64,000 nt of DNA from Rheinheimera tangshanensis (GCF_014645135.1 NZ_BMLH01000003.1:124001-188000), one strand, 5' to 3'; counted from the first letter of the stretch, positions 8,439 to 18,594 are shown. Notes: generated from the sequence alone by a model not told the origin. Numbers and translations are program-made.

Positions 8439-9713
8439 ATGTCTGATCATCGCTCTGATGGCGAGAAAAGCAGCAAGTTGTTGTATTGCTCTTTTTGCGG
8501 CAAATCACAACATGAAGTGCGCAAACTGATTGCTGGCCCACAGGTTTATATCTGTGATGAATGTGTCGACTTGTGCAACGATATTATTCGCGAAGAAATC
8601 AAAGATATTTCGCCAAAACGCGACAGCAATAAATTGCCGGTGCCAAAAGAGATCCGTGCTCATCTGGACGACTATGTCATAGGTCAGGAGCATGCGAAAA
8701 AAGTTCTGGCAGTAGCGGTCTACAACCACTACAAACGTTTACGTAGCATGCAGCACAAACAGGATGTTGAGCTGAGCAAAAGTAATATTCTGCTGATTGG
8801 TCCTACAGGTAGCGGTAAAACTTTATTGGCCGAAACCTTAGCCCGTTTACTGGATGTGCCATTTACTATGGCCGATGCTACCACCTTAACTGAAGCAGGT
8901 TATGTTGGTGAAGATGTCGAAAACATTATCCAGAAGTTACTGCAAAAATGTGATTACGATGTAGAAAAAGCTCAACGTGGCATTGTTTATATCGATGAAA
9001 TCGACAAAATTTCACGCAAGTCTGACAATCCATCTATTACCCGTGACGTATCGGGTGAAGGTGTGCAGCAGGCACTGCTGAAACTGATTGAGGGTACTGT
9101 GGCTTCAGTTCCGCCTCAGGGTGGCCGTAAACATCCACAGCAAGAGTTTTTACAGGTTGATACCTCAAAAATTCTGTTTATCTGTGGTGGCGCTTTTGCT
9201 GGTTTGGATAAAGTCATTGAACAGCGCTGCGCTAAAGGTTCAGGCATAGGTTTTGGTGCTGAAGTGCGTGCAACCTCACAAAGCCGTACCCTGACCGAAA
9301 GCTTTAAAGATGTGGAACCGGAAGATTTAGTCAAATACGGTTTAATCCCTGAGTTTATTGGTCGTCTGCCTGTGGTGGCGACTTTAACTGAACTGGATTT
9401 AGCCGCATTGATGCAAATTTTAAGCGAGCCGAAAAACGCGCTGGTGAAACAGTTTGGCGCTTTGTTCCAAATGGAAAATGTCGAGCTGGAGTTCCGTGAA
9501 GATGCGCTCAAAGCCATAGCGCAAAAAGCCATGGAGCGTAAAACAGGTGCCCGTGGTCTGCGTTCAATAGTCGAAAACGTCTTGCTGGATACCATGTACG
9601 ACTTACCTTCTATGGAGCATGTCAGCAAAGTTGTTATTGATGAGACAGTGATCCGCGGCGAGTCTCAGCCGATATTAATATACGAGACAGTAGAAGCAGC
9701 AGCTTCTGTGTAA
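8439..9713 (+). CDS. clpX: ClpX, AAA+ unfoldase of the ClpXP protease
   Basis: A 424-residue protein of usual length. The N-terminal zinc-binding domain uses Cys17, Cys20, Cys39 and Cys42 (CSFC...CDEC). Walker A GPTGSGKT is at residues 121-128 and Walker B reads [10 protein letters not shown]; the substrate pore loop GYVGEDVE and the ClpP-docking IGF loop ([10 protein letters not shown]) are also present. It recognises ssrA-tagged and other substrates, unfolds them and passes them to ClpP. The start follows GAGGAAGTTAC. Confidence 0.98.
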   Translation: MSDHRSDGEKSSKLLYCSFCGKSQHEVRKLIAGPQVYICDECVDLCNDIIREEIKDISPKRDSNKLPVPKEIRAHLDDYVIGQEHAKKVLAVAVYNHYKRLRSMQHKQDVELSKSNILLIGPTGSGKTLLAETLARLLDVPFTMADATTLTEAGYVGEDVENIIQKLLQKCDYDVEKAQRGIVYIDEIDKISRKSDNPSITRDVSGEGVQQALLKLIEGTVASVPPQGGRKHPQQEFLQVDTSKILFICGGAFAGLDKVIEQRCAKGSGIGFGAEVRATSQSRTLTESFKDVEPEDLVKYGLIPEFIGRLPVVATLTELDLAALMQILSEPKNALVKQFGALFQMENVELEFREDALKAIAQKAMERKTGARGLRSIVENVLLDTMYDLPSMEHVSKVVIDETVIRGESQPILIYETVEAAASV

Positions 9714-9719
9714 GTAAAT

Positions 9720-9768
9720 TGGGGTCAGAGTAAAATTAAATCGCCGATTTAATTTTACTCTGACCCCA
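9720..9768. repeat. REP-like perfect palindrome between clpX and lon
   Basis: Two 24-nt arms, starting TGGGGTCAGAGTAAAATT, are perfect reverse complements around a single central base, and the 3' arm is followed by TTTTT. The TGGGGTCAGAG core is widely seen in dispersed palindromes associated with REP-type tyrosine transposases. It starts 6 nt after the clpX stop and could also terminate clpX transcription. Confidence 0.8.
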
Positions 9769-9786
9769 TTTTTACCGCGCTAACTC

Positions 9787-9814
9787 ATTGAAGTGACATA
9801 AACAGCCCCCATAT
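9787..9814 (+). promoter_or_regulatory. Sigma-32 (RpoH) heat-shock promoter of lon
   Basis: ATTGAAG at 9787-9793, a 13-bp spacer and CCCCATAT at 9807-9814 closely match the RpoH consensus CTTGAAA-N13-17-CCCCATNT. The predicted start is about 40 nt before the lon ATG. lon is a heat-shock gene in E. coli, so the site and the function agree. Confidence 0.78.
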
Positions 9815-9860
9815 ACTGTTGAATCATGTCACCTGCAGTAAATAATTCGAGAGAGATTTC

Positions 9861-12257
9861 ATGACAGTAGCAAAGACTGAACGTTTGCATATGCCTGTAC
9901 TGGCATTAAGAGACGTGGTCGTTTATCCGCATATGGTGATCCCGCTGTTCGTTGGCCGGGCTAAATCCATCAAATGCCTGGATGCCGCGATGGAAAAAGA
10001 GAAACAAATCTTTTTAGTTGCGCAAAAAGACGCCACGCTGGATGACCCTAAAGATACTGACTTGTATCAGGTGGGTACTGTCGCCACTATTTTGCAATTA
10101 CTTAAGCTTCCTGATGGCACGGTCAAAGTGCTGGTGGAAGGCGGTAAACGCGCTCAATTAGTTGAATTTACTGATACAGAAGACACTTTCGCCGCTTATG
10201 TGGATTTGATTCCGACACCGGAAATGGACAGCCGCGAGCAGGAAGTGATTTTACGCTCTGCCGTCAATCAGTTTGAAGGCTATATCAAACTGAATAAAAA
10301 GATCCCACCTGAGGTGCTGACTGCGCTTTCTGGCATAGATGACGCTGCACGTTTGGCTGATACCATGGCTGCCCATATGCCATTAAAAGTTGATGACAAG
10401 CAGAAGGTATTAGAAATCATCGATGTGACGGAACGTTTAGAGTTCCTGATGGCGATGATGGAAAGCGAAATCGATATTCTGCAAGTCGAGCGCCGTATTC
10501 GCAGCCGTGTTAAAAAGCAGATGGAAAAAAGCCAGCGCGAGTATTACCTGAATGAGCAAATGAAAGCCATTCAGCGTGAACTGGGCGAGCTGGAAGATAC
10601 ACCGGATGAGTTCGAAACTCTGTCGAAGAAAATCGAACAGGCGCAAATGCCGGAAGAAGCCCGCACTAAAGCGACGGCTGAACTGCAAAAGTTAAAAATG
10701 ATGTCGCCTATGTCGGCTGAAGCCACAGTAGTGCGCAGCTATATCGACTGGCTGACTAATGTGCCGTGGAAAAAGCGCAGCAAGGTGAAAAAAGACCTGG
10801 CAGGCGCAGAACGTATTTTGGACTCGGACCACTATGGTCTGGATAAAGTCAAAGAACGCATTCTGGAATATCTGGCCGTGCAGCAGCGTGTCAACAAATT
10901 AAAAGGCCCGATTTTATGTTTAGTCGGACCGCCAGGCGTAGGTAAAACTTCACTGGGTCAGTCTGTTGCTAAAGCAACAGGCCGTAAATATGTGCGTATG
11001 GCTTTAGGTGGCGTGCGTGATGAAGCGGAAATCCGTGGTCACAGACGCACCTACATTGGCTCTATGCCGGGCAAAATCATTCAGAAAATGGCTAAGGTTG
11101 GCGTACGCAACCCGCTGTTCCTGCTGGATGAAATTGACAAAATGGCCTCTGATTTCCGTGGTGATCCGGCTGCAGCTTTGCTTGAGGTGTTAGATCCAGA
11201 GCAAAATACCGCCTTCTCGGACCACTATCTGGAAGTGGATTACGACTTATCCGACGTGATGTTTTTTGCCACATCGAACAGCTTAAATATTCCGGCAGCC
11301 TTGCTGGACCGGATGGAAGTGATTCGTCTAGCGGGTTACACCGAAGATGAGAAGCTGAATATTTCCAAGCAGCATTTGATCAACAAACAGATTGAACGCA
11401 ACGGTTTAAAACCTCACGAAATTGAGATTGAAGACAGCGCAATTATCGGCATTATCCGCTATTACACCCGTGAAGCTGGTGTGCGTAGCTTAGAGCGTGA
11501 AATTTCCAAGTTATGCCGCAAAGCAGTGAAAAACATTCTGCTGGACAAAAACCTGAAGAAAGTGGTGATCAACCAGGACAATCTGGAGGATTTCTTAGGT
11601 GTGCAGCGTCATGACTATGGTAAAGCCGAAGACAGTAACCGTATCGGTCAGGTGACTGGCTTAGCCTGGACTTCTGTCGGCGGTGACTTGCTGACGATTG
11701 AAGCTGCTGCTGTGGTAGGTAAAGGCAAACTGACGTACACAGGCTCTTTAGGCGATGTGATGAAAGAGTCGATCCAGGCCGCCATGACCGTAGTTCGAAG
11801 CCGTGCTGAGAAGCTGCGTATTAACGAAGACTTCTATGAGAAACGTGATATTCACGTGCACGTGCCAGAAGGGGCGACTCCAAAAGATGGTCCAAGCGCA
11901 GGTATTGCTATGGTGACTGCTTTGGTATCGAGCTTAACAGGCAACCCGGTGCGGGCCGATGTCGCCATGACAGGTGAAATTACCTTACGTGGCGAAGTTC
12001 TGCCGATAGGTGGCCTGAAAGAGAAGCTGCTTGCTGCACACCGCGGTGGCATCAAACGGGTTTTAATACCGCATGACAACGTTCGGGACTTAAAAGATAT
12101 TCCGGATAACGTCAAAGGCGATATCGAAATTCGTGCGGTAAAATGGATTGACGAAGTGCTGGAATTGGCTCTGCAAGAGCCGCCAACCGGCATGTCAGTG
12201 CTTGAAGTGGAAAAAAATCCAACAAAAAGCAAAAAAAGCGTAAAAAATCCGGCTTAG
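9861..12257 (+). CDS. lon: ATP-dependent protease Lon (LonA)
   Basis: A 798-residue LonA protease. The N-terminal substrate-binding LAN domain ([23 protein letters not shown]) runs to about residue 200 and is followed by a coiled-coil. The AAA+ domain carries Walker [10 protein letters not shown] and Walker [12 protein letters not shown], and the C-terminal peptidase domain has the catalytic dyad Ser679 (GPSAGIAM) and Lys722 (GGLKEKLL). It degrades misfolded and regulatory proteins in the cytosol. It has its own sigma-32 promoter and is separated from clpX by a palindrome. The tail is lysine-rich and slightly longer than in E. coli (784). Confidence 0.98.
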   Translation: MTVAKTERLHMPVLALRDVVVYPHMVIPLFVGRAKSIKCLDAAMEKEKQIFLVAQKDATLDDPKDTDLYQVGTVATILQLLKLPDGTVKVLVEGGKRAQLVEFTDTEDTFAAYVDLIPTPEMDSREQEVILRSAVNQFEGYIKLNKKIPPEVLTALSGIDDAARLADTMAAHMPLKVDDKQKVLEIIDVTERLEFLMAMMESEIDILQVERRIRSRVKKQMEKSQREYYLNEQMKAIQRELGELEDTPDEFETLSKKIEQAQMPEEARTKATAELQKLKMMSPMSAEATVVRSYIDWLTNVPWKKRSKVKKDLAGAERILDSDHYGLDKVKERILEYLAVQQRVNKLKGPILCLVGPPGVGKTSLGQSVAKATGRKYVRMALGGVRDEAEIRGHRRTYIGSMPGKIIQKMAKVGVRNPLFLLDEIDKMASDFRGDPAAALLEVLDPEQNTAFSDHYLEVDYDLSDVMFFATSNSLNIPAALLDRMEVIRLAGYTEDEKLNISKQHLINKQIERNGLKPHEIEIEDSAIIGIIRYYTREAGVRSLEREISKLCRKAVKNILLDKNLKKVVINQDNLEDFLGVQRHDYGKAEDSNRIGQVTGLAWTSVGGDLLTIEAAAVVGKGKLTYTGSLGDVMKESIQAAMTVVRSRAEKLRINEDFYEKRDIHVHVPEGATPKDGPSAGIAMVTALVSSLTGNPVRADVAMTGEITLRGEVLPIGGLKEKLLAAHRGGIKRVLIPHDNVRDLKDIPDNVKGDIEIRAVKWIDEVLELALQEPPTGMSVLEVEKNPTKSKKSVKNPA

Positions 12258-12305
12258 GGGCTTTTCAATTGCTCTGGCTGTGTTAAGTTATGGGCAGTTT
12301 CGACG

Positions 12306-12328
12306 CAGCCCTTGTCCTGCAAGGGTTG
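12306..12328 (+). terminator. Hairpin downstream of lon
   Basis: A 9-bp stem (CAGCCCTTG / CAAGGGTTG, one G-U) with a 5-nt loop lies 49 nt after the lon stop. Its 3' side is not U-rich until GAAATTTTTG about 11 nt later, so terminator strength is uncertain. Confidence 0.4.
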
Positions 12329-12366
12329 TGGCCTAACAGAAATTTTTGTAGAGCGTCGTTTTGTGC

Positions 12367-12395
12367 TTGCAAGCCCACATCAGGCTTGATATAAC
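12367..12395 (+). promoter_or_regulatory. Sigma-70 promoter of hupB
   Basis: TTGCAA (12367-12372), a 17-bp spacer and TATAAC (12390-12395) lie about 70 nt before the hupB start codon. Confidence 0.6.
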
Positions 12396-12465
12396 AAACA
12401 CGCTACTACGACAAAGTAAATTACTGTAGTTGTTGAAAATAATAACAATTGAAGGGGATGATATT

Positions 12466-12738
12466 GTGAACAAGTCTCAACTTATCGACAAAATCGCTGC
12501 TGGTGCAGACATTTCTAAAGCGGCAGCTGGTCGTTCTCTGGACGCGTTCATCGACGCTGTTACTGAGGCTCTTAAGGAAGGCGATTCAGTAGCCTTAGTT
12601 GGTTTTGGTACATTTGCAGTTCGCGAGCGCGCTGCACGTTCAGGCCGTAATCCACAAACTGGCGAAACTATCCAAATCGCTTCTGCGAAAATTCCTTCGT
12701 TCAAGCCAGGTAAAGCGCTGAAAGACAGCGTAAACTAA
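12466..12738 (+). CDS. hupB: Nucleoid protein HU-beta
   Basis: A 90-residue DNA-bending protein of the HU/IHF family. The GTG start at 12466 is chosen because it gives the exact family N-terminus ([11 protein letters not shown]) and follows GAAGGGGA at the right distance; an upstream in-frame TTG at 12430 would add 12 unrelated residues. The family signature [21 protein letters not shown] forms the DNA-contacting beta-arm with the intercalating proline. It sits between lon and ppiD as in E. coli. Confidence 0.97.
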   Translation: MNKSQLIDKIAAGADISKAAAGRSLDAFIDAVTEALKEGDSVALVGFGTFAVRERAARSGRNPQTGETIQIASAKIPSFKPGKALKDSVN

Positions 12739-12853
12739 GCTGAACGCCTGGCTGACCAGCCAGGCCTATGAAGCTGATGGTTCTGCCGGGTCCAAGTGAT
12801 ACGGGCAGAGAAAAGCAAAACGCATTAAGCCTGACGCTGCCACAGCTTTTATG

Positions 12854-12888
12854 AAAAAGGCGTATCTGCTAAGATGCGCTTTTTTTTT
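12854..12888 (+). terminator. Rho-independent terminator of hupB
   Basis: AAAAAGGCGTATCT pairs with AGATGCGCTTTTTT around a GCTA loop and is followed by a run of T. It ends only about 38 nt before the ppiD start. A second hairpin without a U-run (GCCTGGCT / AGCCAGGC) lies just after the hupB stop at 12747-12766. Confidence 0.85.
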
Positions 12889-12925
12889 AAGACAACCAAA
12901 AGTTGCCAAAAGAGACGTAGATACA

Positions 12926-14839
12926 ATGTTAGAAAAGATCAGAGATGGTTCGCAGGGCATGATCGCCAAGGTCATTCTTGGTTTTGTGATCCTGACGTTC
13001 GCTTTAGCCGGGGTTGGCAGTTATCTTGGCAACACCAGCGAAGTACCTGTTGCCACAGTCAACGGCGATGAAATAACCAAAGTTCAGTTCGACACCGCTT
13101 ACCAAAATGAAAGAGCCAGAATGCAGCAGCAGTTTGGTGAGATGTTTGGTATGTTGTCAGCTGACAGCAACTATATGAATAATTTCCGCAGTTCTGTGCT
13201 GGAAAAACTGATTGACGAACAACTGCAGCGTCAGCTTGTCACACAGTTAGATTTAATGGTCAGCGATGATGTATTGCGTGACACTATCCGTGCTATGCCT
13301 GAGTTTCAGGTAGACGGTGTGTTTAACAACGACCGTTACATAGCGCTGCTGCGTCAAAACGGCTATGAGCCAAACCAGTTCCGTGATTATTTGCGAGCGC
13401 AAATGTCAGCCAACCAGCTGGTGGTTGGTTTAGCAGGTTCAGAATTTGCAACAGTGTCTGAAATGCAGTTGCTGTCTAAGTTGCAACAACAAAGCCGCGA
13501 TATTCAGTACGCTGTGTTAAAAGCCGCTGATTTTGCTTCTGCTGTTCAAATGAATGATCAGCTGTTGCAGGACTATTACCAAAGCAACATCAATCAGTTC
13601 GTATCGCCAGAAACTGTGTCAGCCGACTATGTTGAGTTAACTGCTGCTGACATTGCGAAATCAGTGGTTGTGGCTGATGCTGATCTGCAAGCTTATTACG
13701 ATGCCAATCAGGCGCGTTACCAGACTGAAGAGCGTCGTCGTGTGTCACATATCCTGTTAGAGTCTGCTGACGAGAATGCAGAAATCAAAGCTAAGGCAGA
13801 AGCTATAGCGACACAATTACAGCAAGGTGCTGATTTTGCTGAACTGGCGAAAAAAGAATCTGCTGATACTTTTTCTGCAGAAAAAGGCGGTGATTTAGAC
13901 TTTATCGAAAAAGGCGTGATGGATGCTGAGTTTGAAAAAGCAGCTTATGCTCTGACTAAAGCTGGCGACATCAGTCCTGTCGTGAAAACCGAGTTTGGTT
14001 ACCACATCATCAAACTGACCGAAGTTCAGCCGGGTTCCACTAAAGCTTTTGCTGATGTCAAAGAGCAAATTCTGGCAACAGTGAAAGAAGAAAAAGCGGC
14101 TGAGAAATTTACTGAACTGCAGCAGTTGTTAGGTGAAAAGAGTTTTGAAATCGCAGACAGCCTGCAAGAAGCGGCAGATGCTGTAGGTGCGAAAGTGGTC
14201 TCTGTGCCAGCCTTCAGTCGCGCAAATGCACCCGCTGAACTAACAGCACCTAAAGTGCTGGAAACTCTATTCTCTGAAGACTTTATCAATGCTGGTGTAA
14301 ACAGTGACGTGATTGAAGTAGCTCCACAGCATGTTGTAGTGGTGCGGGTAAATGCACATCAGCCTGAAACCACGAAGAAGTTTGAAGAAGTCAAAGAGCA
14401 AGTGAAATCTGCTGTTATTGCAAGCGAAAGTTCTGAGCTGGCTAAGGCTAAAGCTGAAGCTATGTTAGCGGAAGTAGTTGCAGGTAAGCCTTTGGCTGAC
14501 GTGGTTGCCGCTGCGAAGCTGACGTTGGAAAGCAAAGCTGCTGTCACTCGTTTTGGTGGTGATATTGATTCGGATATCCGTACTAAAGCCTTTGAACTGG
14601 CCAAACCTACAGAAGGCCAGCCTACGACTGTCGCTATGTTAAATCTGGCCAGTGGTGATGCTGCTTTGGTTGCAGTGACAAAAGTGACTGATACTGAAGT
14701 CACAACCAAGCCTCCGGTTGAGCAGTTACAACAGTTTGCTGATCAGAAAGCGCAAAGTAGTTTTGGTGTTTTATTGGCCGCATTAAAAGCTAATGCCGAA
14801 ATTACCCGCTCACTGCCAGCTGCGACAGTTGACGAATAA
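12926..14839 (+). CDS. ppiD: PpiD, membrane-anchored periplasmic parvulin-type chaperone
   Basis: A 637-residue protein (E. coli PpiD 623). The ATG at 12926 gives the family N-terminus MLEKIRDGSQGMIAK; an upstream in-frame ATG at 12851 would place the hupB terminator inside the coding region and is rejected. One TM helix (VILGFVILTFALAGVGSYL) anchors it, followed by a SurA-like N-terminal domain, a parvulin domain at about 265-360 (RRVSHILLES; FAELAKKESAD; GYHIIKLTEV) and a helical C-terminus. It works at the SecYEG exit on secreted proteins. Confidence 0.95.
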   Translation: MLEKIRDGSQGMIAKVILGFVILTFALAGVGSYLGNTSEVPVATVNGDEITKVQFDTAYQNERARMQQQFGEMFGMLSADSNYMNNFRSSVLEKLIDEQLQRQLVTQLDLMVSDDVLRDTIRAMPEFQVDGVFNNDRYIALLRQNGYEPNQFRDYLRAQMSANQLVVGLAGSEFATVSEMQLLSKLQQQSRDIQYAVLKAADFASAVQMNDQLLQDYYQSNINQFVSPETVSADYVELTAADIAKSVVVADADLQAYYDANQARYQTEERRRVSHILLESADENAEIKAKAEAIATQLQQGADFAELAKKESADTFSAEKGGDLDFIEKGVMDAEFEKAAYALTKAGDISPVVKTEFGYHIIKLTEVQPGSTKAFADVKEQILATVKEEKAAEKFTELQQLLGEKSFEIADSLQEAADAVGAKVVSVPAFSRANAPAELTAPKVLETLFSEDFINAGVNSDVIEVAPQHVVVVRVNAHQPETTKKFEEVKEQVKSAVIASESSELAKAKAEAMLAEVVAGKPLADVVAAAKLTLESKAAVTRFGGDIDSDIRTKAFELAKPTEGQPTTVAMLNLASGDAALVAVTKVTDTEVTTKPPVEQLQQFADQKAQSSFGVLLAALKANAEITRSLPAATVDE

Positions 14840-14857
14840 TCTCAGTCGTAGTTAGCC

Positions 14858-14901
14858 CGAACATAAAAAAACCAACCGCAAGGTTGGTTTTTTTATGTTC
14901 G
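14858..14901. terminator. Bidirectional terminator between ppiD and sapF
   Basis: A near-perfect 20-bp stem with a GCAA loop: CCAACC-GCAA-GGTTGG flanked by A7 on the left and T7 on the right, extended by CGAACAT / ATGTTCG. The symmetric A and T tracts suit both convergent transcripts. Confidence 0.93.
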
Positions 14902-14922
14902 CTTTTAGGCGCACTGCAGCTC

Positions 14923-15693
14923 TTAGCTTTGCGCGCTTTTAATCAACTTCCTGCTGTAGTCATGTTGCGGGTTGCTGAATACTTCGTTGGTTTGGCCATA
15001 ATCCAGCGCTTTGCCCTGATGTAACACGAGCATGTGGTCACTGATATGCCGTACCAGACGCAGGTGGTTAGTGATCAATAAATAGGATAATCCCGTGCTC
15101 TTTTGTAGCTCCAGCAATAAGTTTACGATCTGAGCTCGTAGTGATGGGTCTAACGCTGTTAAAGCTTCATCCAGTATCAATAGCTTAGGATCCATAATAA
15201 GGGCTCTGGCGAGCGCTACGCGCTGTAATTGACCGCCAGAGAACATATGGGGGTAATAGTCTGCGTGTTCTTCCATTAAGCCCAATTGTTGCAAGGTTTG
15301 ATGGATCTTATCCTGACGTTGTTCTTCATTCAGTTGCGTGCTGTATCGCAAGACATCGTCCAGCATTTGTCCGACTTTCTGATGAGGGTTCAGCGAACGG
15401 GCAGGGTCCTGAAAGATGTAACGAATGACGTGATTGTATTTTTTATAGTCACTGATGGTGACAGCCTGCCCCTCGAGCAGGATCTCACCACTGTCTGGTT
15501 TTTCTATCCCCACCAGTAATTTTGCCAGTGTACTTTTGCCTGAGCCGGTTTCACCGACAATAGCCAGGGTTTGCCCAGGGTAAAGACTGAAACTGATATC
15601 TGACAGAGCCTGAATGGTTTTACGGCCAAAAATGCCCTGGGCTTTCTGATAACTTTTATATAGCTGGCGGATTTCCAGTAAAGGGGTGGTCAT
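14923..15693 (-). CDS. sapF: Peptide ABC transporter ATPase SapF
   Basis: A 256-residue ABC ATPase with Walker A GETGSGKST, signature SGGQLQRVALARAL and Walker B LLILDEALTALD. It is the last gene of the sap operon and overlaps sapD by 4 nt. SapF pairs with SapD to drive uptake through SapBC. In enterobacteria this system is linked to antimicrobial-peptide resistance, and parts of it to putrescine export (SapBCDF) and TrkA-dependent potassium uptake. The substrate here is not predictable. Confidence 0.9.
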   Translation of the reverse strand: MTTPLLEIRQLYKSYQKAQGIFGRKTIQALSDISFSLYPGQTLAIVGETGSGKSTLAKLLVGIEKPDSGEILLEGQAVTISDYKKYNHVIRYIFQDPARSLNPHQKVGQMLDDVLRYSTQLNEEQRQDKIHQTLQQLGLMEEHADYYPHMFSGGQLQRVALARALIMDPKLLILDEALTALDPSLRAQIVNLLLELQKSTGLSYLLITNHLRLVRHISDHMLVLHQGKALDYGQTNEVFSNPQHDYSRKLIKSAQS

Positions 15694-16682
15694 AACTTTT
15701 TACCCTGCAGCGGAAAATGGCAACTGAAATAATGATTTTGCAAACGCTCCAGCACAGGCGTTTTGACACATTCTTTGCGGGCATTAGGGCAACGTGGGCC
15801 TAAACGACAGCCTATAGGCAAGTGCTGCAACGTAGGAATACTGCCATGTAAGGCATACAAAGGTTGTTTACTGATAAGCTCCGGCTGAAATTCGGGCACA
15901 CTTTTGATTAATGCATCGGTATAAGGATGTAACGGCGATTTAAGAATAGTGGCCGTTTCTCCAGCTTCCACCAACTGACCACAATAAAGCACACTCAAGG
16001 TTTGAGTATTGCGCGCTACAGTTTCCAGTTCATGGCTGATTAATAGAATAGACATGCCTTTGAGCTGATTAAAGCTGGCCAGTAAGCGGAATAATTGCGC
16101 CTGAGTAGTACTTTCTAAGGCTGTCGTTGGCTCGTCTGCGATCAATAGTTTGGGTTTTTTCGCTATGGCCATGGCGATCATGATCTTTTGACACACCCCT
16201 TCAGGCAACTGATAAGGGTATGAGTTGAAAATCGCCTGATGGTCGCGGATCCCCACTTTATGCAGCAAAGCTATGGCTTTTTTCCGCCGTTCAAAAGGCC
16301 GGCCCCACCAGCTGCTTTCCAGCTCTGAATCCGGGATAGACTCTATCAGCTGCTCCAGAATTGGGGCTGTTGGGTCCATGCTGCGGCTGGGTTCCTGATA
16401 AATCATCGCAATATCGCGGCCGATAATTTTGCGCTGTTCCTCATAGGACAAACGCAATAAATCCTGGCCAGCCCAACTAAAACGATCAGCTGTGATATGC
16501 CATCTTTTATTCAGTACACCCACTATAGCTTTGGCGATTAAACTCTTGCCTGAACCGGATTCACCGACTAAGCCACGGATCTCGCCCTCTCGTATAGTCA
16601 GATTGATCCTATCCACTGCGCGAATAAGGCCTTCCGGCGTCTCCAGCTCTATCGTCATATTTTTAATATCGAGCAGAATCAT
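15690..16682 (-). CDS. sapD: Peptide ABC transporter ATPase SapD
   Basis: A 330-residue ABC ATPase of the oligopeptide type. It has Walker A GESGSGKS and Walker B LLIADEPTTAL, but the signature region reads LPEGVCQK instead of LSGGQ, a feature also seen in enterobacterial SapD. The C-terminal oligopeptide-transporter extension contains a cysteine cluster (GCRLGPRCPNARKEC). It overlaps sapC by 1 nt and sapF by 4 nt. Confidence 0.92.
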   Translation of the reverse strand: MILLDIKNMTIELETPEGLIRAVDRINLTIREGEIRGLVGESGSGKSLIAKAIVGVLNKRWHITADRFSWAGQDLLRLSYEEQRKIIGRDIAMIYQEPSRSMDPTAPILEQLIESIPDSELESSWWGRPFERRKKAIALLHKVGIRDHQAIFNSYPYQLPEGVCQKIMIAMAIAKKPKLLIADEPTTALESTTQAQLFRLLASFNQLKGMSILLISHELETVARNTQTLSVLYCGQLVEAGETATILKSPLHPYTDALIKSVPEFQPELISKQPLYALHGSIPTLQHLPIGCRLGPRCPNARKECVKTPVLERLQNHYFSCHFPLQGKKL

Positions 16683-17575
16683 CAGTTCTCCCGCCGCTTT
16701 TTCATTGCTGTGCGCAAGCCATCACCCACCAGATTCACCGATAAAACAGACGCAAACACCAGAATACCCGGCAGCGCTATGGCCCAGGGGGCCAGATAAA
16801 TTAAGTCCAGCGCGTCAGCTATCATCACCCCCCACTCAGAGGTTGGAGCCTGAGCACCTAAGCCTAAAAAGCCCAAAGCTGCGATATCCAGAATAGCGGT
16901 CGAAAGTGCCATGGTCGCCATTACAGTTAAATGCTCCCAGATATTAGGCAACACTGCGTAACGTAACACTTGCCAGTTTGACGCGCCGTCCAGCCGGTAA
17001 GCAGCGACATAATCCTGTTTTAACGTATCTTGTATCGCATTACGAATACCGTGCACAAATTGCGGTAACAGCGCCAGCATAATAGCCCAGGTGGTATTCC
17101 ACAGCCCCGGGCCCAATACGGCCACTATAATAATAGCCAGCAGCAGGGAGGGGATAGTTAACGCCAAATCCAGCACATGGTTAAAAATACTGGATTTAAC
17201 GCCTTTGCTCATGCCCGCCATAGCACCCAGTGCCAGACCCATCAGCAAAGAGCCAATCACTGTAACCAGTGCTATACCAAAGGTGTAAGTCGCGCCTTTC
17301 ATCAGACGCGACATGAGATCCCGGCCTAAATCATCGGTACCAAAAGGGTATTGCACTAACCCCTGATCGCTCCAGGACGGCGCCAGTAACAGCAGATCCG
17401 GGTTTTGTAAGTACGGATTGTGAGGGGTGAGCAAGGGGGCAAAGATAGTCAACAACAAAAAAAACGAAAACATCACCAAACCCAAAACGGCAGCATGCTG
17501 GCGTTGAAACTGCTGCCACAGCTGGGTCAAAGGCCCGCGGTTCTGTTCCTCAAAATACAGCCGGAATTTTTTCAT
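16682..17575 (-). CDS. sapC: Peptide ABC transporter permease SapC
   Basis: A 297-residue inner-membrane permease of the DppC/OppC type. An N-terminal TM segment is followed by PHNPYLQN and the periplasmic motif FGTDDLGRDLMSRLMKGA. The EAA loop region reads YVAAYRLDGASNWQVLRYAVLPNI, which contacts the ATPases. It overlaps sapB and sapD by 1 nt each. Confidence 0.92.
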   Translation of the reverse strand: MKKFRLYFEEQNRGPLTQLWQQFQRQHAAVLGLVMFSFFLLLTIFAPLLTPHNPYLQNPDLLLLAPSWSDQGLVQYPFGTDDLGRDLMSRLMKGATYTFGIALVTVIGSLLMGLALGAMAGMSKGVKSSIFNHVLDLALTIPSLLLAIIIVAVLGPGLWNTTWAIMLALLPQFVHGIRNAIQDTLKQDYVAAYRLDGASNWQVLRYAVLPNIWEHLTVMATMALSTAILDIAALGFLGLGAQAPTSEWGVMIADALDLIYLAPWAIALPGILVFASVLSVNLVGDGLRTAMKKRREN

Positions 17576-18594
17576 TATGCTTTCCTGGCCAGTGGGTTAA
17601 ACAAGGTATGCAGGATTTCAGTCAGCATGTTCACGACGATCACTAAGCAGGATACGACCAGTAAGCCGCCTTGAATAGCCGGATAATTGCGCTGATAGAT
17701 ACTGTCCAGTAGCCATTGACCTATACCGGGCCAGGAGAAAATCACTTCGGTGATCATTGCAAGGGTGATCAGGGTGCTGAACTGCAGACCAATTTGTCGG
17801 ATCACCGGCAAAAGCGCGTTACGTAACCCATGGTGATACAACACCTGAGCCCGGCTTAAGCCTTTAGCTCGTGCTGTTTTAATGTAGCTTTGCTCCAGCA
17901 CAGCCAGCATAGAGTCGCGGGTAAAACGGATCATTACTGTGGTTGGATAAGTAGCCAGCACTACGGCAGGTAGCAGTAAATGTCGTAAAGCGTCCTGAGT
18001 GGCTTCAGCTTTATAAGCGATATCGGATAACCAGATATCCGGCAACATAAAACCTGTAGTAGTTGGGATATCGAACAACACATTGATACGCCCGGCCGTT
18101 GGCAACACACCAAGTGTCAGCGAAAACAACATAATCAGTAGCAGCGCCCACCAAAAAATAGGAATGGAATACGCGACCAGTGTGATAGCGGAAATCAGCT
18201 TACCCAAAAAGCTATCGGCTTTAACGGCAGCAAATAAACCTAAAGGAATACCTAAGACAAAAGAGAGGAGCAGTGCATAACTTGCCAGTTCTAATGTGGC
18301 CGGAAATACAGCGATAATTTCAGATAAAACAGGTTGTTGGCTAGAGAATGACAAGCCCCATTCACCATCTAATATGCGGTTTAGATAAGCGATGTACTGT
18401 TGAAGCAGTGACTGATCTAAAGCGTAATACTGAATTAGGTTTTGCTGCTGTTCAGGTTGAATACTGCTGAGTCCTGATACGTTGGTGAGCACATCGCCGG
18501 GGAACAGGTAACTTAAACTAAAGGCTAATACTGTCAGGGCAACAAATACAAAGCCTATTAAAAAAGCACGGCGTAAAAAATAATGCAGCATCAT
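17575..18594 (-). CDS. sapB: Peptide ABC transporter permease SapB
   Basis: A 339-residue permease of the DppB/OppB type with six TM segments. The N-terminus is MLHYFLRRAFLIGFVFVALTVLAFSL after one extra Met. The EAA loop motif SYIKTARAKGLSRAQVLYHHGLRNALLPV precedes the last TM helices. It pairs with SapC to form the channel. The start overlaps the sapA stop by 4 nt. Confidence 0.92.
   Translation of the reverse strand: MMLHYFLRRAFLIGFVFVALTVLAFSLSYLFPGDVLTNVSGLSSIQPEQQQNLIQYYALDQSLLQQYIAYLNRILDGEWGLSFSSQQPVLSEIIAVFPATLELASYALLLSFVLGIPLGLFAAVKADSFLGKLISAITLVAYSIPIFWWALLLIMLFSLTLGVLPTAGRINVLFDIPTTTGFMLPDIWLSDIAYKAEATQDALRHLLLPAVVLATYPTTVMIRFTRDSMLAVLEQSYIKTARAKGLSRAQVLYHHGLRNALLPVIRQIGLQFSTLITLAMITEVIFSWPGIGQWLLDSIYQRNYPAIQGGLLVVSCLVIVVNMLTEILHTLFNPLARKA

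Noticed and set aside
12851-12925. Longer N-terminus for PpiD from an upstream ATG
   Set aside because: It would translate the hupB terminator and put a charged, unrelated stretch before the membrane anchor; family members start at the downstream ATG.
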